Assembly (NCBI GenBank): GCA_052387115.1
Contig: JBQTJM010000212.1
Location: 1 to 7,805 of the forward strand
Reading direction: 5' to 3'
Source of the DNA: JACCXJ01 sp052387115
GTDB lineage: Bacteria; Pseudomonadota; Gammaproteobacteria; JACCXJ01
DNA: 7,805 bases
Below the pieces are notes generated by a model. It did not search any database, was not told the origin of the DNA, and saw only the letters and a list, made by a program, of their open reading frames with translations. Within the stretch, counting starts at the first letter, position 1. Each line of letters opens with the position of its first letter. A program made the position numbers and the translations under genes. Of this stretch, positions 6,702 to 7,805 are shown piece by piece.

Positions 6702-6800
6702 CCCTCCCCCTGGAAGGGGGAGGGTGAGGATGGGGGTCGAGCGTCGCATAGTTCTGAGAGGCTCGACCCCCATCCTACCCTTCCCCTTCCAGGGGGACGG
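6702..6800. repeat. REP-like inverted repeat pair (long imperfect palindrome)
   Basis: Left arm 6702-6742 and right arm 6761-6800 are near-perfect reverse complements around an 18-base spacer (6743-6760). The core arms (6706-6742 and 6761-6796) differ by one G-T wobble and one bulged G; beyond that there is one mismatch at 6704/6798. Each arm also carries its own smaller hairpin: CCCTCCCCC at 6702-6710 pairs with GGGGGAGGG at 6716-6724, and TCCCCTT-CCAGGGGGA lies in the right arm. Two small hairpins in opposite orientation are the layout of a REP doublet (BIME-like) in gammaproteobacteria. The decayed REP-associated transposase at 7737 supports that reading. A bidirectional terminator role is possible but there is no T-run. 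Confidence 0.75.
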
Positions 6801-6853
6801 AATCGAAAAGAGCATACAATTTCACATATCTTTGGCTAGACTTACTTTCTCTT

Positions 6854-6858
6854 GGAGG
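6854..6858 (+). promoter_or_regulatory. Strong ribosome binding site deciding the start at 6864
   Basis: GGAGG at 6854-6858 lies five bases before ATG 6864, which is ideal spacing. It argues against the TTG at 6852, whose codon overlaps this site, as the start. Confidence 0.75.
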
Positions 6859-6863
6859 GCTTT

Positions 6864-7118
6864 ATGTGGCAAACTACCGACCTTACCGACCGGAAACCGC
6901 CTTGGCTAAGTCTTGGAATATTGGGCGGGTTGGTATCGATTGCCGCCGGAATATCAGGGATCTCCGGTGCCATCGCCGACGACCCTGCCCAGGAGCAAAC
7001 CCTCGCTAACGTCCCGCTGGTGAACGACCTGTATCTGTACGTTCTAGCGATCGTCGGAGGCTCGGTATCCATTTTCGGACGTATTCGCGCAAAGAAGCGG
7101 ATTCGCTGGTCACCGTGA
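6864..7118 (+). CDS. Small two-helix membrane protein, holin-like
   Basis: An 84-residue protein with two predicted transmembrane helices: about residues 15-37 (WLSLGILGGLVSIAAGISGISGA) and 55-73 (LYLYVLAIVGGSVSIFGRI). An acidic/polar loop (DDPAQEQ) separates them, and the tail is strongly basic (RIRAKKRIRW). The pattern of a glycine-rich helix, a loop, then a second helix running into GRIRAKKRI resembles small proteins of phage and prophage regions annotated as holins or holin-like. I recognise this by pattern only, and no endolysin or other phage gene is next to it. ATG 6864 is supported by an excellent ribosome site. GC content is lower than in the operon to the left, which fits an acquired gene. 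It may equally be an orphan membrane peptide of unknown role. Confidence 0.7.
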   Translation: MWQTTDLTDRKPPWLSLGILGGLVSIAAGISGISGAIADDPAQEQTLANVPLVNDLYLYVLAIVGGSVSIFGRIRAKKRIRWSP

Positions 7119-7133
7119 TCCGGCGTACCAACC

Positions 7134-7154
7134 CCTACGATCGTAGGACTTTTT
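7134..7154 (+). terminator. Candidate intrinsic terminator after the small membrane gene
   Basis: The perfect 14-base palindrome CCTACGATCGTAGG (7134-7147) can fold as a 5-bp stem with a GATC loop. Two bases later comes TTTTT (7150-7154). It lies 16 bases after the stop of the upstream small gene, a fitting place for termination. The stem is short, so the site could instead be a dimeric regulator's operator for the next gene. Confidence 0.4.
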
Positions 7155-7214
7155 AGGTACTCACATTATCGAAATGATAGACCGATCTCATACGGTCGTC
7201 GGAGCTCGACACAC

Positions 7215-7631
7215 ATGCAAGATGAAGTCTTATTTCCGTTGGTCGCGATTTTGGCGGTCTACGCTTTGGTGCAACTTCTACCGGATAAACTGTCAACCGG
7301 AATCGCAATAGCCTTCGAACGCCTATCCATCGGCTTATATCCGCAAGCTCGTGAAACGAAGAGCCAGTATTTCCTGCGGCGGGGATGGTTCTGGCTGCGC
7401 TGGGCATTGGCGGCTTTCGTGATGACCCAGTTGTGGTATTACGCTACCGAAGCAACGGCGCCGGCGACGATCGCCCGTTATACGATGCAGATAGTCAGTG
7501 CAGGGTTGGAGCTCCTGACCGGCATATCCGCATTGAATGTCATAGTGGCATTGGTGATTAGCGGACGCGAAAAACTATTCGGTAAGAATACGCGTTTTGA
7601 TGCTCAACGACACATGTTTACCGAATCTTAG
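7215..7631 (+). CDS. Hypothetical membrane protein (three predicted helices)
   Basis: A 138-residue protein I do not recognise. It has three likely transmembrane segments: residues 5-23 (VLFPLVAILAVYALVQLLP), about 58-77 (WFWLRWALAAFVMTQLWYYA) and about 93-116 (IVSAGLELLTGISALNVIVALVIS). A basic/aromatic stretch (SQYFLRRGWFW) precedes the second helix, and the tail is polar and basic (GREKLFGKNTRFDAQRHMF). No catalytic motif or lipobox is visible. ATG 7215 has only a distant GGAG (7201-7204, ten bases upstream). It lies 96 bases after the preceding small gene, with a candidate terminator between them, so it may have its own promoter. Composition is less GC-rich than the lipid operon. The length and consistent hydrophobic pattern make it a probable real gene. 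Confidence 0.65.
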   Translation: MQDEVLFPLVAILAVYALVQLLPDKLSTGIAIAFERLSIGLYPQARETKSQYFLRRGWFWLRWALAAFVMTQLWYYATEATAPATIARYTMQIVSAGLELLTGISALNVIVALVISGREKLFGKNTRFDAQRHMFTES

Positions 7632-7736
7632 CTAATCGCCATCGCAACGCGAGCATCAAGAAAGGTGCAGTAACGCGAAACAAGGGGTCACTTCTTTACT
7701 TTATAGCCTGCGAGGATTAGCCTGGCTCAACTAGCT

Positions 7737-7805
7737 AGGGCAAGACCACTGGAGGCTGGGAATTCGCCGGCGCGCTGTACCGCGCGACTGCGCGTGGCAA
7801 CCGCG
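7737..7805 (+). pseudogene. 5' end of a REP-associated tyrosine transposase (Y1/IS200-like), decayed, runs off right edge
   Basis: Reading from 7737 with two single-base corrections restores the N-terminus of a REP-associated tyrosine transposase (RAYT). The codons are AGG-GCA-AGA-CCA-CTG, skip G 7752, AGG-CTG, skip G 7759, then GAA-TTC-GCC-GGC-GCG-CTG-TAC and on to the edge. The result (x)ARPLRLEFAG then ALYRATARGNR fits the family opening MARPLRLEF-GALYHVTARGNR. The start ATG appears as AGG (7737-7739). Downstream of 7760 the frame is open to the edge, but a TAG at 7736-7738 and no start codon precede it. The gene is therefore inactive as it stands, unless sequencing errors are responsible. 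RAYTs cut and join single-stranded REP hairpins, which matches the REP-like repeat at 6702-6800. Only about 22 residues are visible, so the call rests on a short but characteristic match. Confidence 0.68.

Larger units (their letters stand above)
6552..6863. other. 312-base intergenic region, lower GC, no gene seen
   Basis: Between the repair gene and the next small gene I find no credible coding region. The stretch 6590-6690 is clearly richer in A and T than the operon to its left. The region holds the hairpin at 6552-6568 and the large inverted repeat at 6702-6800. It also holds the presumed promoter region for the downstream small gene, though no confident -35/-10 pair could be picked out. 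Short open frames across the repeat are G/C-homopolymer driven and look non-coding. Confidence 0.6.

Noticed and set aside
5333..6727. 464-codon + strand open frame spanning the methyltransferase end, lipocalin and glycosylase
   Set aside because: It runs out of frame through three recognisable genes and is Arg/Ala-rich with no domain.
6630..6839. Small open frames across the 6702-6800 palindrome
   Set aside because: They are produced by G/C runs of the inverted repeat, have no ribosome site and show no protein-like pattern.
7153..7407. Minus-strand 84-codon open frame
   Set aside because: Overlaps the better supported + strand membrane-protein gene, has no membrane or domain pattern and no evident ribosome site.
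1..7805. CRISPR arrays, tRNA or rRNA genes
   Set aside because: No regularly spaced direct repeats, and no cloverleaf or ribosomal RNA signatures were seen on either strand.

Overview
The left 6.5 kb of this window is a dense, GC-rich, one-directional gene block for membrane-lipid modification. The last 1.25 kb is a looser, less GC-rich accessory stretch. Codon use, GC content, the lipid operon, REP-like palindromes and a REP-associated transposase remnant all suggest a high-GC proteobacterium. A gammaproteobacterium, possibly near Xanthomonadales or Nevskiales, is my best guess, but no rRNA or other phylogenetic marker is present to settle it.

Layout of the lipid block (all + strand): the C-terminal part of a membrane fatty-acid desaturase (enters from the left edge, ends 587); a flavin amine-oxidase-type oxidoreductase (584-1861); a DUF1365 protein (1830-2594); a cyclopropane-fatty-acid-synthase (CFAS)-family methyltransferase (2591-3874); a DUF2878 membrane protein (3871-4431); a second, different CFAS/coclaurine-N-methyltransferase-type methyltransferase (4428 or 4437-5522); a Blc-type lipocalin (5541-6092); and an endonuclease V-type pyrimidine-dimer glycosylase (6117-6551). 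Neighbours overlap or sit within 24 bases of each other. Three junctions are ATGA stop/start overlaps and a fourth is probably GTGA, so this reads as one translationally coupled operon.

How the genes may work together (inference): the desaturase makes a double bond in an acyl chain. The two SAM-dependent enzymes and the flavoprotein then methylate, rearrange or further oxidise that chain in the membrane. The lipocalin could bind or traffic modified or damaged lipid at the envelope. The same gene logic occurs in the bacterial furan fatty acid pathway (UfaM/UfaD/UfaO, FufM) and in 10-methyl fatty acid synthesis (TmsA/TmsB). The first methyltransferase has two substitutions in the bicarbonate pocket that E. 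coli Cfa uses for catalysis, so a plain cyclopropane product should not be assumed. A UV-lesion repair enzyme at the end of the block parallels the linkage of photolyase and lipid genes in singlet-oxygen regulons of phototrophs.

From 6552 the base composition drops. This part holds a 312-base gap with a small hairpin and a roughly 100-base REP-like inverted repeat. It then has two small membrane-protein genes (6864-7118, holin-like; 7215-7631, unrecognised). At the right edge is the 5' end of a REP-associated tyrosine transposase (Y1/IS200-like) that has lost its start codon and gained two single-base shifts. This looks like an old mobile-element neighbourhood next to the lipid operon.
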